In this document: piece after piece, positions 7,902 to 15,353 of the stretch
Position numbering within the stretch: position 1 is the first letter of the stretch
How the letters are laid out: each line of letters begins with the position of its first letter
NCBI GenBank assembly: GCA_963575675.1
Contig: CAUYUA010000213.1
Span: 1 to 38,713 of the forward strand
Length of the DNA stretch: 38,713 nt
DNA from: CAUYUA01 sp963575675
GTDB taxonomy: Bacteria > Pseudomonadota > Alphaproteobacteria > Azospirillales > Azospirillaceae
Direction: 5' to 3'
Program-made: the position numbers and the translations under genes
The notes under the pieces: model-generated
Told to the model about the DNA's origin: nothing
Databases searched by the model: none
Seen by the model: the letters and a program-made list of their open reading frames with translations, nothing else

Positions 7902-8795
7902 ATGGCGAGAAGCGACGTAGTTTCGGTTCTGAGCGTGGAAAGCAGTTTGTCACGCTATCTTCAAGACATTCGGCGTTTCCCGATGCTGGAGAGTCAAGAA
8001 GAGTACATGTTGGCCAAGGCTTGGCGCGAACATGGAGACACCGCAGCGGCTCATAAACTTGTGACAAGCCATTTGCGTCTCGTGGCCAAGATCGCCATGG
8101 GATATCGAGGCTATGGCTTGCCGTTGTCAGAGCTGATCTCCGAAGGCAACGTCGGCATGATGCAGGCGGTTAAGCGTTTCGATCCCGATCGCGGCTTTCG
8201 ACTCGCCACTTACGCCATGTGGTGGATACGGGCCTCGATTCAAGAGTATATTTTGCACTCCTGGTCTTTGGTGAAAATGGGCACCACGGCGGCGCAAAAA
8301 AAGCTGTTCTTTAATTTGCGCAAATTGAAAGGCCAGATGCAGGCGATCGATGACGGCGACTTATCCCCAGAGCATGTGCGTTCGATTGCTGAGAAACTCA
8401 ATGTGCCGGAAAGCGACGTCGTCAATATGAATCGAAGGATGGCGTGTCCGGATCACTCGCTGAATGCGCCTCTGCGCGCAGAGAACGAAGGCGAGTGGCA
8501 AGATTGGTTGGTTGACGAAGCGGAATCGCAAGAAGTTGTTCTGGCGAATCGAGAAGAGTTGAACAACCGGAAGGCTCTCTTGCGCAACGCCTTGGATGCG
8601 CTGAACGAGCGCGAACGAAGAATTGTGTTTGAGCGACGGTTGCGTGACAATCCGACGACTTTAGAGGACTTGTCGCGTCATTATGGTGTTAGCCGAGAAC
8701 GAATCCGTCAGATTGAAGCCCATGCTTTTGAGAAGTTACAAAAAGCCATTCGCCATGCGGCGATTGAGCAGCACCCTAACGAATATCAGAATTAG
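7902..8795 (+). CDS. rpoH: RNA polymerase sigma-32 factor (heat shock)
   Basis: Directs RNA polymerase to heat-shock promoters. 297 residues. Region 1.2/2 includes LRLVAKIAMGYRGYGLPLSE (core binding) and FDPDRGFRLATYAMWWIRA (-10 recognition). The RpoH box QKKLFFNLRKL is at 132-142 and separates this protein from RpoD and other group factors. Region 4.2 has TLEDLSRHYGVSRERIRQIE, a helix-turn-helix for -35 recognition. ATG 7902 has AAGG eight bases upstream. The 163-base gap after rluD may hold its own promoter. Transcription meets the oppositely oriented RuBisCO-like gene at an A repeat. Confidence 0.96.
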   Translation: MARSDVVSVLSVESSLSRYLQDIRRFPMLESQEEYMLAKAWREHGDTAAAHKLVTSHLRLVAKIAMGYRGYGLPLSELISEGNVGMMQAVKRFDPDRGFRLATYAMWWIRASIQEYILHSWSLVKMGTTAAQKKLFFNLRKLKGQMQAIDDGDLSPEHVRSIAEKLNVPESDVVNMNRRMACPDHSLNAPLRAENEGEWQDWLVDEAESQEVVLANREELNNRKALLRNALDALNERERRIVFERRLRDNPTTLEDLSRHYGVSRERIRQIEAHAFEKLQKAIRHAAIEQHPNEYQN

Positions 8796-8900
8796 ACGAG
8801 TCCAAGGACTGTGTTCCTGCTCGCTCGGGGTCATATAAGGGAAGGCTTTCGTCACGGGCCCGAGCGACTGGGGACACAGTCCCCGGCTCCATCTAAGTTT
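8796..8900. terminator. Family A copy A3 between convergent genes
   Basis: Compact long inverted repeat. The left arm GGACTGTGTTCCTGCTCGCT pairs with the right arm CGAGCGACTGGGGACACAGT across a loop of about 35 bases. It starts directly after the rpoH stop and ends 12 bases before the stop of the minus-strand RuBisCO-like gene. This is the expected form of a bidirectional terminator. Confidence 0.7.
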
Positions 8901-8911
8901 TTACTCCGTCA

Positions 8912-10018
8912 TCATAAAGACATCGCAAAAGACGCCGCGACACGGCAAAAAGCAGCCGTTTGTTCCGTCAAACATTTTTCCGCGCCCAAAAGACCGCCTC
9001 CAATCAGAAGCATGCAATCAAGTCCGTAAAACGACAACATCTCCGGAACACGCTCCACGGTCATGCCTCCCGCCGGAACCGGAATGCAAGGCCGCAAATT
9101 TTCCCACGGATTTCGTGCGGCTTCCGCCAACGCGCGACAGGTTTCCGGCGTATATCCGAATCGACCGCCAAAATTGGGAAAAACCGTGGCGTCCGCGCCC
9201 AACAACCGAAACAATTTCCCCAGCAGCAAAGGCGGCCCGATCCGCGCAGCGCCGGCCATGGCGGGATGCGCCAAAAACGCCATATCAGAAGCTTCTCGCG
9301 TTATGGCGTGAAAAGTCGGCAGCCCGATGATCATTGGGGCAATCAACAACATATCGAGTCCTGAAGCGCGAGCGACGCCGATTTGTCGCCGAATATCGTC
9401 CAAAGTCCCCGAAAGGCTGGGAGCGTAGCGCGTATGGCCGCCGGTTTGCGCATTGGCGGTGTGAACGGCGTCGGCGCATGCGGCGACTCGATCGGCGAAA
9501 CGGCTATAGGCTTGATCGGCGAGTCCATGATCGTCTTTGATGACGTCAATGCCTCCACGCGCCATGCGTCCGGCCAAATCGGCGAGCTGCTTCGGAGAAA
9601 GCCCCTGGGGTTTAAGAGCGGAACAAGTCAAAGCCCGATTGTAAGCCTCAACGCGGCGACGGACGCCGTCAAGGCCATGAGAGGGGCCATTGAAAGCCGC
9701 AAAGAGTTCCGGCGAAGGGCGAACATCATGCAGAATGACATCTTGATGGATAGAGCTGTTGCCGAACAGCATGTTCACCCACTGACCGATTTCCAGCCCG
9801 GTGGCGGCGGTGGCGAGAGCTATGCAGACTTCGAAATGGCCGTCGTCCAAAGCCTGAATCGAATCAATGCTTCCGACGATATCGGAAAGAACATATGGAT
9901 CACTGATTGTGGAAAGAGGCGTTTCGACGCTTTGCTCAATGGCAAGAGCTTGAGCACGAGCCTCAATGGTTTTAGCGTCGCAGGAAACGTGGTAAACTGC
10001 GTAAAATCTGGATGTCAT
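8912..10018 (-). CDS. RuBisCO-like protein (form IV)
   Basis: 368 residues with the RuBisCO large-subunit fold but not a carboxylase. ALKPQGLS keeps the residue equivalent to catalytic Lys175 (here K136). GGIDVIKDDHGLADQ keeps the carbamylated lysine and two aspartates (K161, D162, D163), but His164 replaces the metal-ligand glutamate. In the loop 6 position PNFGGRFGY has Arg286 where carboxylases have Lys334. PAGGM at 315-319 corresponds to the phosphate-binding loop. This pattern matches RuBisCO-like proteins that act as enolases, isomerases or decarboxylases, for example in methylthioadenosine or sugar-acid metabolism. The exact substrate cannot be told. No classical mtn gene is adjacent, but a methionine-type aminotransferase lies at 10887. 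The ribosome-binding site is weak. Confidence 0.9.
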   Translation of the reverse strand: MTSRFYAVYHVSCDAKTIEARAQALAIEQSVETPLSTISDPYVLSDIVGSIDSIQALDDGHFEVCIALATAATGLEIGQWVNMLFGNSSIHQDVILHDVRPSPELFAAFNGPSHGLDGVRRRVEAYNRALTCSALKPQGLSPKQLADLAGRMARGGIDVIKDDHGLADQAYSRFADRVAACADAVHTANAQTGGHTRYAPSLSGTLDDIRRQIGVARASGLDMLLIAPMIIGLPTFHAITREASDMAFLAHPAMAGAARIGPPLLLGKLFRLLGADATVFPNFGGRFGYTPETCRALAEAARNPWENLRPCIPVPAGGMTVERVPEMLSFYGLDCMLLIGGGLLGAEKCLTEQTAAFCRVAASFAMSL

Positions 10019-10508
10019 CGTTTTTCATCAAGGTTCTTTATGGTTTCCGAAGGTCTCATGCCTGCGAACAGAAAAAATGACACACCGACATGTCGCAAAA
10101 AAATAAATTTAGATGTATCGTTGCATCTTTTTCTTATCTGGTCGTATGATTTTGTGCTCCGCTCCAGAACGCGCGTTTGTTCTTGACTTGTCTTATCGAC
10201 TGGTGTTCCGTTCGTAAGAGGATGTCTCTTTTCCGTCAACGTCTCATTCGAATCAGTGTGTTTGAAGCCCAAGAGCTTGTTTGAAGGAAATTCCATTTTT
10301 ATTCCATGCCTCCCAAGGCTTTCAATGGGAAAACCATCAGAGTCATTGGAATCGTTGATGTCTTCTTCGATATAAACTTTAAGCGTTTGATTGCGAAACA
10401 CGCCAAGAAAACATTATGCGCACTCCGAATAAACGCCTTGCGTCTCTTGAGCTATTTGCTTTTTGCGTTGTATACAAAGCAGCCTTTGAGGTTGCAGTCT
10501 TACTTTGA
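10019..10508. other. 490-bp intergenic region, AT-rich, divergent promoters expected
   Basis: No convincing gene. A minus-strand open frame at 10015-10401 would overlap the start of the RuBisCO-like gene and translates to a low-quality Lys/Ser-rich sequence. The region must hold the promoters of the two divergent neighbours. An imperfect hairpin GATGTATCGTTGCATC occurs near 10112-10127. No riboswitch could be identified by eye. Confidence 0.4.
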
Positions 10509-10826
10509 ATGTCTGAAACGACTCTTAACCCGGATGCGGCAATGAACTGGCTTTCAACAAATTGGCTGGACGCTTTCACCAACCTCACTCCGGCGCGCAG
10601 TCGTCAATTGGCCTTCATCGGCGTCGGCGTCGCCTTAATCGCCTCGGGCGTGGCGATTATGATCACTCCGGTGATTACGGGAGCGATCTTGATCTTGATC
10701 GGCCAATATATCCTGCTGCGCCATTCCATCGTGGCGCGACGTCTATATGTCCGCCTTAAGAATCGCTTCCCCCACGCCTTGAAACCCATAGATCGGTGGC
10801 GCCATCGCCGTCGTCGCCATTATTGA
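10509..10826 (+). CDS. Small two-helix membrane protein, 105 aa
   Basis: Unrecognised. After an amphipathic N-terminus (about 30 residues) there are two closely spaced hydrophobic segments: about 34-53 (LAFIGVGVALIASGVAIMI) and about 55-70 (VITGAILILIGQYILL). A strongly basic C-terminal tail follows (about 71-105, ending RWRHRRRRHY), which should stay in the cytoplasm by the positive-inside rule. It resembles small PGPGW-like or tellurite-type membrane proteins only in size and hydropathy. The start is uncertain: ATG 10509 has no clear ribosome-binding site and ATG 10542 is also in frame. It ends 60 bases before the aminotransferase start. Confidence 0.6.
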   Translation: MSETTLNPDAAMNWLSTNWLDAFTNLTPARSRQLAFIGVGVALIASGVAIMITPVITGAILILIGQYILLRHSIVARRLYVRLKNRFPHALKPIDRWRHRRRRHY

Positions 10827-10832
10827 TTATTG

Positions 10833-10868
10833 CAAAGAGACTCCAGGATTCAAAGAGACTCCAGGATT
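10833..10868. repeat. Perfect 18-bp tandem duplication
   Basis: CAAAGAGACTCCAGGATT occurs twice head to tail immediately before the ribosome-binding site of the aminotransferase gene. Because 18 is a multiple of three, it adds a repeated QRDSRI segment to an upstream open-frame extension that is probably untranslated. Confidence 0.9.
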
Positions 10869-10886
10869 CAAAAACGGAGATGCGGC

Positions 10887-12068
10887 GTGAAAGCGGGAAA
10901 CTCCCTTCTGTCCGGTATGGGCGCCACGGTGTTCGCAGTGTTTTCGGCGCTGGCCGCAGAACATCGAGCCATCAACCTCGGACAAGGATTTCCCGACGAT
11001 CGAGGCCCCGAAGATGTGCTGGAGGTCGCGGCGCGGAGCTTGTTGGAGGACTCCAATCAATACGCTCCGATGATGGGATTGCCGATTCTGCGCCAAGCAT
11101 TGGCCGAGCATGGCCGACGCTTCTACGGTTTGAGTTTCGACCCGGATCGAGAGATTATGGCGACCTCCGGCGCCACAGAGGCGTTGGCCGCGTGTTTGCT
11201 TGGCTTGATCGAGCCCGGAGACGAAATCGTCCTAATCGAGCCGTTCTACGACAGCTACTTGCCGATTATTCAATTGGCGGGAGGCGTTGCGCGCACGGTT
11301 CGTCTGGAGCCGCCCTCTTGGTCCTTGACGCGGGAAAATCTGGCGCGCGCCTTCTCGTCCAAGACCAAGGCGATTGTGCTTAACAACCCAATGAATCCGG
11401 CTGGAAAAGTGTTCTCCCGCGATGAGCTGGAGATGATCGCCGAATGCGTGATTGCTCACGACGCTTACGCCGTCTGCGATGAAGTCTACGAACATATCGT
11501 TTTCGACGGCAAACCGCATATTCCGCTTATTACTCTGCCGGGAATGCGCGACCGTTGTTTAAAAGTCGCCTCTGCGGGCAAAATCTTTTCTCTGACGGGT
11601 TGGAAAATCGGCGCCGTCTCCGGCTGCGAGCGATTGCTTCACCCGGCCTCGCGCGCGCACCAGTATCTCACCTTCAGCTCGGCGCCCAATCTGCAAAAAG
11701 CCGTCGCCTACGGCCTAAACAAAGACGACGCTTACTTCTCGGAGCTGGCCTCAACCATGCAGGCCCGTCGAGATCGCCTCCGCCAAGGGTTGCAGAGCAT
11801 CGGTTTCGATGTGCTGCCGACGGAAGGCGCTTATTTTTTGATCGTCGACATTCGCTCCACCGGCTTCGACGACGATGTCGCCTTCTGTCGCCATATCACA
11901 ACCAAGGCCGGCGTCGCCGCAATTCCGGTCAGCGCTTTCTACGCAGAAGCGCCGACAAAACAATTGGTCCGTTTCTGTTTTTGCAAGCAAGACAGCGTCT
12001 TGGACGAAGCCGTTGCACGGCTTCGCGCGCATTTTTCTCCTTCGCCGCGCTCCCCTTGCCTAGAGTGA
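10887..12068 (+). CDS. Class I/II pyridoxal-phosphate aminotransferase, methionine/kynurenine type
   Basis: Transfers amino groups between an amino acid and a 2-oxo acid. 393 residues from GTG 10887, which has GGAG seven bases upstream; a longer open frame from ATG 10830 runs through an 18-bp tandem duplication and is less likely. Motifs: INLGQGFPD near the N-terminus, NQYAPMMGLPILRQ, the cofactor-binding NNPMNPAGKVFS and CDEVYEHIVFDG, and the Schiff-base lysine K232 in SAGKIFSLTGWKIGAV. This combination is typical of YbdL-like methionine aminotransferases and kynurenine aminotransferase III. Such enzymes can transaminate 4-methylthio-2-oxobutyrate, the last step of methionine salvage, which makes the RuBisCO-like gene nearby notable. 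Substrate not provable here. Confidence 0.88.
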   Translation: MKAGNSLLSGMGATVFAVFSALAAEHRAINLGQGFPDDRGPEDVLEVAARSLLEDSNQYAPMMGLPILRQALAEHGRRFYGLSFDPDREIMATSGATEALAACLLGLIEPGDEIVLIEPFYDSYLPIIQLAGGVARTVRLEPPSWSLTRENLARAFSSKTKAIVLNNPMNPAGKVFSRDELEMIAECVIAHDAYAVCDEVYEHIVFDGKPHIPLITLPGMRDRCLKVASAGKIFSLTGWKIGAVSGCERLLHPASRAHQYLTFSSAPNLQKAVAYGLNKDDAYFSELASTMQARRDRLRQGLQSIGFDVLPTEGAYFLIVDIRSTGFDDDVAFCRHITTKAGVAAIPVSAFYAEAPTKQLVRFCFCKQDSVLDEAVARLRAHFSPSPRSPCLE

Positions 12069-12175
12069 TCTTATTCTCTTCCGGCTCTTCCGGGCGTGGA
12101 CCGGGAGCGCTTTCCGTCTTTGCTTGATTGAGTAAAGTTACTTCTCTCTTGTTTTTTTACAAAGGAATTTCCGTC

Positions 12176-13240
12176 TTGAATCCCGGCGTCACGTCCTCTT
12201 CCGAAGAGTTCTCTTGCGAAAAAACCGGCTTTGAGCCTCGTTCTTCCGGCGTGGTGCGCATCGGAACGCGCGGCAGTCCGCTTGCCTTGGCCCAGGCCGA
12301 GATGGTGCGAAATCTCTTGATTGCCGCATATCCCGCCTTGGCCGAGCCCGGCGCCATTGAGTTAATCGTGATTCGCACGTCCGGTGATCGCATTCAAGAC
12401 AGAGCGCTGGCGGAAATCGGCGGGAAGGGCTTGTTCACCAAAGAAATTGAAGAAGCTTTGCTTGACGGCCACATAGATATGGCGGTTCACTCTTTGAAGG
12501 ACGTGCCGACGTGGATGCCGGAAGGACTGGACATCGTTTGCGTGTTGCCGCGTGAAGATCCTCGTGACGCATTGTTTTCGGCGGGCGGCGGCGGATTAGA
12601 GAACTTGCCTCGTGAAGCGGTGGTGGGCACGTCTGGTTTGCGACGACAAGCTCAAGTCTTGTCGGTTCGTCCGGACGTCAAGGTGGTTCCGTTGCGGGGC
12701 AATGTCGAGACGCGGTTGCGAAAACTGGCGAACGGCGAAGTCGATGCAACATTATTGGCTGTGGCGGGACTCCGGCGACTGGGAATGCAGGATAGAATCC
12801 AGAGAGTTCTAGAGATGGATGAAATGCTGCCTGCTGTGGCGCAGGGAGCAGTTGGCGTTGAGTGTCGGGTGGAGGACATCGAGACGCGCATGCTGCTGAC
12901 GCCGTTGCACTGTCAGATGACGGCGGCGTGTGTGGCGGCGGAACGAGCGGTTTTGGCGGAGTTGGATGGATCGTGCCGCACGCCGATTGCGGCGCATGCG
13001 CGGTTTGACGACGAGTTTCGGTTGGAGTTAATGGCGTTGGTGGGCAGTCCGGATGGTCGGCGATTGTTTCGCACGGCGCGTCGAGGCCTAACGCCGGTGG
13101 TGGTGGCGCGGGCGGCGGAGGCGGCGGGAGCGGCGCCGGAAACATTCGACAGTGCTTTGACGATTGAAGCTGCTGCTTTAGGCGCGGATGCGGGACATGA
13201 GCTGAAAGAAATGCTTCCTCCGGGTTTCCTTGCAACATAA
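12176..13240 (+). CDS. hemC: Porphobilinogen deaminase (hydroxymethylbilane synthase)
   Basis: Polymerises four porphobilinogens to hydroxymethylbilane in tetrapyrrole synthesis. Motifs: RIGTRGSPLALAQAEMV, the substrate loop GGKGLFTKEIEEALLDG and DMAVHSLKDVPT, AVVGTSGLRRQAQ, LRGNVETRLRKL, and the dipyrromethane-binding Cys267 in GSCRTPIAAHA. The start is taken as TTG 12176 because AAAGGA lies nine bases upstream and no in-frame ATG exists near the conserved N-terminus. GTG codons just before RIGTRGS are alternatives. At 354 residues it is a little longer than the usual 310, mostly at the N-terminus (about 25 extra residues) and C-terminus. hemD follows after a family A insertion. Confidence 0.95.
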   Translation: MNPGVTSSSEEFSCEKTGFEPRSSGVVRIGTRGSPLALAQAEMVRNLLIAAYPALAEPGAIELIVIRTSGDRIQDRALAEIGGKGLFTKEIEEALLDGHIDMAVHSLKDVPTWMPEGLDIVCVLPREDPRDALFSAGGGGLENLPREAVVGTSGLRRQAQVLSVRPDVKVVPLRGNVETRLRKLANGEVDATLLAVAGLRRLGMQDRIQRVLEMDEMLPAVAQGAVGVECRVEDIETRMLLTPLHCQMTAACVAAERAVLAELDGSCRTPIAAHARFDDEFRLELMALVGSPDGRRLFRTARRGLTPVVVARAAEAAGAAPETFDSALTIEAAALGADAGHELKEMLPPGFLAT

Positions 13241-13246
13241 AAAGAC

Positions 13247-13370
13247 CAAAGGGTCCAGGGGCCGTGTTCCTGGTCGTTCGGGATTATAAGGGGCGAGATC
13301 ATAAGGAAAGAGGAAGCGGAAGCCCCGCCAAAGACCGAAAGACCTTTGAAGACCGTGACTTGGGGCCTTC
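13247..13370. repeat. Family A copy A4 (left arm) fused to a family B fragment
   Basis: AGGGTCCAGGGGCCGTGTTC and GGTCGTTCGGGATTATAAGG match the left A arm. From about 13321 the sequence CCGCCAAAGACCGAAAGACC and the following CTTTGAAGACCGTGACTTGG match the middle of family B, including its palindrome, with substitutions. It lies between hemC and hemD and may reduce read-through. Confidence 0.65.
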
Positions 13371-13422
13371 CCAAAACGTAAGGTAGACGCGCTTTTTTTG
13401 ATCGCCGAGGAGAGACTGTCGG

Positions 13423-14136
13423 ATGGCGACGATTTTGATCACGCGCCCCCAGGAAGACGCAACGTCGTTGTTTCAGGCTCTTCTAGCGCGCGGCCATACA
13501 CCGCTTTCGGAGCCGATGTTAACGATAATCTGGCGAGACGCGCCGCCACTCCCAGATTGGGACACTCTGCGCATTCAATCTTTGTTGTTCACCAGCGCCA
13601 ACGGCGTTCGAGCCCTAACGCGCCGCACCTCTCGCCGAGACCTCCCCGTCTTCGCCGTTGGCCCCGCCACCGCCGCCGAAGCCGAAGCCTCCGGCTTTGC
13701 GCCCATCGTCACCGCCGGAGGAGACGTAACCGCGCTTGTCGCACAAGTCGCCGCACTGTGTCGTCCCGCCAACGGCCCCTTATTTCACGCAGCGGGCTCC
13801 GTCACTGCCGGAGACCTATCCGGACAACTCAATGCTTTGGGTTTTAACGTCCTACGCGAAGTTCTTTATGAATCTCGCCCTGCGACGGCTCTTTCATCCA
13901 CAACTTCTGAATTTCTGATAAACGGCGCTCTCGACGCCGTGACTTTGTTTTCACCACGCACGGCGCGCTCATTATGCGCTCTAATTGTCTCCGCCGGACT
14001 CCAAAACGCATGCCGCCGCATCACCGCCTATTGCCTCAGTCAAGCTGTTGCCGACGCAGCCTGTAATTGTCCATGGCTTGACTGCAAAGTTCCTCCATAT
14101 CCCAATCAAGAATCTCTTTTAGACATCCTGAAGTAA
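13423..14136 (+). CDS. hemD: Uroporphyrinogen-III synthase
   Basis: Cyclises hydroxymethylbilane with inversion of ring D. The family has low sequence identity; evidence is the start ILITRPQEDA, LLFTSANGVRAL, FAVGPATAAEAEASGF, the phosphate-contacting LFHAAG region, and VTLFSPRTARSL, together with position directly downstream of hemC. 237 residues is normal. Codon use seems shifted toward C-ending codons relative to hemC, whose 3' part is very G-rich. Start ATG 13423 follows GGAG about 12 bases upstream. No hemerythrin-like or HemY-type gene follows, unlike the common hemCD-hemX arrangement. Confidence 0.9.
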   Translation: MATILITRPQEDATSLFQALLARGHTPLSEPMLTIIWRDAPPLPDWDTLRIQSLLFTSANGVRALTRRTSRRDLPVFAVGPATAAEAEASGFAPIVTAGGDVTALVAQVAALCRPANGPLFHAAGSVTAGDLSGQLNALGFNVLREVLYESRPATALSSTTSEFLINGALDAVTLFSPRTARSLCALIVSAGLQNACRRITAYCLSQAVADAACNCPWLDCKVPPYPNQESLLDILK

Positions 14137-14262
14137 ACACGATATTCGTCCGGCCGCCCCTGGGTTTCAGGATGAAGAGCGCATTCAAGTGATGCTTTTT
14201 GCCTGAGAAGGAAGGCTCGACGTGATAAAATGCGTTGATGAGCGACTCACAGGAAGGGCGTT

Positions 14263-15201
14263 ATGCGTTTCCTCAATCCCAAGACCGACTTCGCGTTCAA
14301 GAAAATCTTCGGTTCGGATTCGAGCAAAGACATCCTGATCAGCTTTCTTAACGCGATCCTTGATTTGAGCGGCAAAAACGCGATCGACGAAATCACGATC
14401 GTCGATCCTTATTTGGCTCCCAAGATCGATGGCATGAAGGCGTCTTATCTCGACGTCAGGGTCAAAGATCAGTGGGAGCGCTCATACATCGTCGAGATGC
14501 AAATTCTGAACGTGGACGGCTTCGAAAAGCGCGTCCTTTACAATGCTTGCAAAACCTATGTGGGACAACTCGAAAAAGGAGAAGCCTACGCTGACTTGGT
14601 GGAAGTGGTCGCAGTAACGATCACCGACTTCATCATGTTTCCAGAACTAGAGCGCGTTGTCAGTCGCTTTCGAATGCGCGCCGAAGAAAACCCTCTGATC
14701 GTGCATCAAGACTTGGAATTGGTGTTTGCAGAGCTTCCGAAACTGGTGAAAACCGTCTCTGATTTGGAGACGACGATCGAGAAATGGCTCTATTTCCTCA
14801 AACATGCAAAAGAACTGAGTGTAATACCGAAGTCTTTGGCAATCGAACCGGCGATAGTCCAGGCGTTCGAGAAAGCAAACCGGGCGTCTTGGACCGAAGA
14901 AGAACTTGACGCTCAGGAAAAACGCGAGTTCTGGATTTACGATCAGAGAACAATGGTCGATCGGGCGGCGCGCAGGGCTCAAGCGCTCGGCGAGGCCAAA
15001 GGAAGAGCGGAAGGAAGAGCGGAAGGAAAAGCAAAAGGAAAAACGGAAATGCTTCTTCGTTTGCTGCTTCGCCGATTTAGGTCATTGCCTCGTCATATCG
15101 AAGACCGTATTCAAAAAGCCACAAATGATCAGTTAGATGAATGGAGTGAGCGCTTTGTTGACGCCACCTCATTAAACGATATCTTCGAACCCCATCTCTG
15201 A
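14263..15201 (+). CDS. Rpn family / PD-(D/E)XK nuclease family putative transposase
   Basis: 312 residues of the family often annotated as recombination-promoting nuclease or PD-(D/E)XK transposase (PF12784-like). It begins FLNPKTDFAFKKIFG, the family hallmark, and has the nuclease core with Asp64 in YLDVRVKD and Glu78/Gln80 in IVEMQ. A helical region follows and ends in a low-complexity AEGRAEGKAKGKTE repeat (about residues 248-262), then a conserved MLLRLL-RRF tail. The repeat DNA (GGAAGAGC-type units near 15000-15045) is typical of these genes and prone to length change. Such proteins are often multicopy. It may be mobile itself, although no inverted ends were seen around it. Confidence 0.9.
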   Translation: MRFLNPKTDFAFKKIFGSDSSKDILISFLNAILDLSGKNAIDEITIVDPYLAPKIDGMKASYLDVRVKDQWERSYIVEMQILNVDGFEKRVLYNACKTYVGQLEKGEAYADLVEVVAVTITDFIMFPELERVVSRFRMRAEENPLIVHQDLELVFAELPKLVKTVSDLETTIEKWLYFLKHAKELSVIPKSLAIEPAIVQAFEKANRASWTEEELDAQEKREFWIYDQRTMVDRAARRAQALGEAKGRAEGRAEGKAKGKTEMLLRLLLRRFRSLPRHIEDRIQKATNDQLDEWSERFVDATSLNDIFEPHL

Positions 15202-15353
15202 ATGAGTTATGGCAAGCTTCTGACCTGGAACACAATCCCGAATCCGGTCTAGTTTTGTCATGTGAATGCTCTGGCCCCATTCGTTTGAGGCTTTCCAGTT
15301 TTATTGGTTCAGGCTATGATGCAACTCCTTTTCGCTTCCATCGCGCTTTGCCC

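Noticed and set aside
9383..10186. 267-codon plus-strand frame opposite the RuBisCO-like gene
   Set aside because: Antisense shadow; the minus strand has clear RuBisCO motifs.
10015..10401. 128-codon minus-strand frame upstream of the RuBisCO-like gene
   Set aside because: Low-complexity polar product, overlaps the real start, no ribosome-binding site.
12678..13238. 186-codon Pro/Ala-rich minus-strand frame in hemC
   Set aside because: Shadow of the G-rich 3' part of hemC.
14983..15060. Minisatellite as a separate element
   Set aside because: The GGAAGAGC-type units lie in frame in the Rpn-family gene, where such a charged Gly/Ala repeat is normal.
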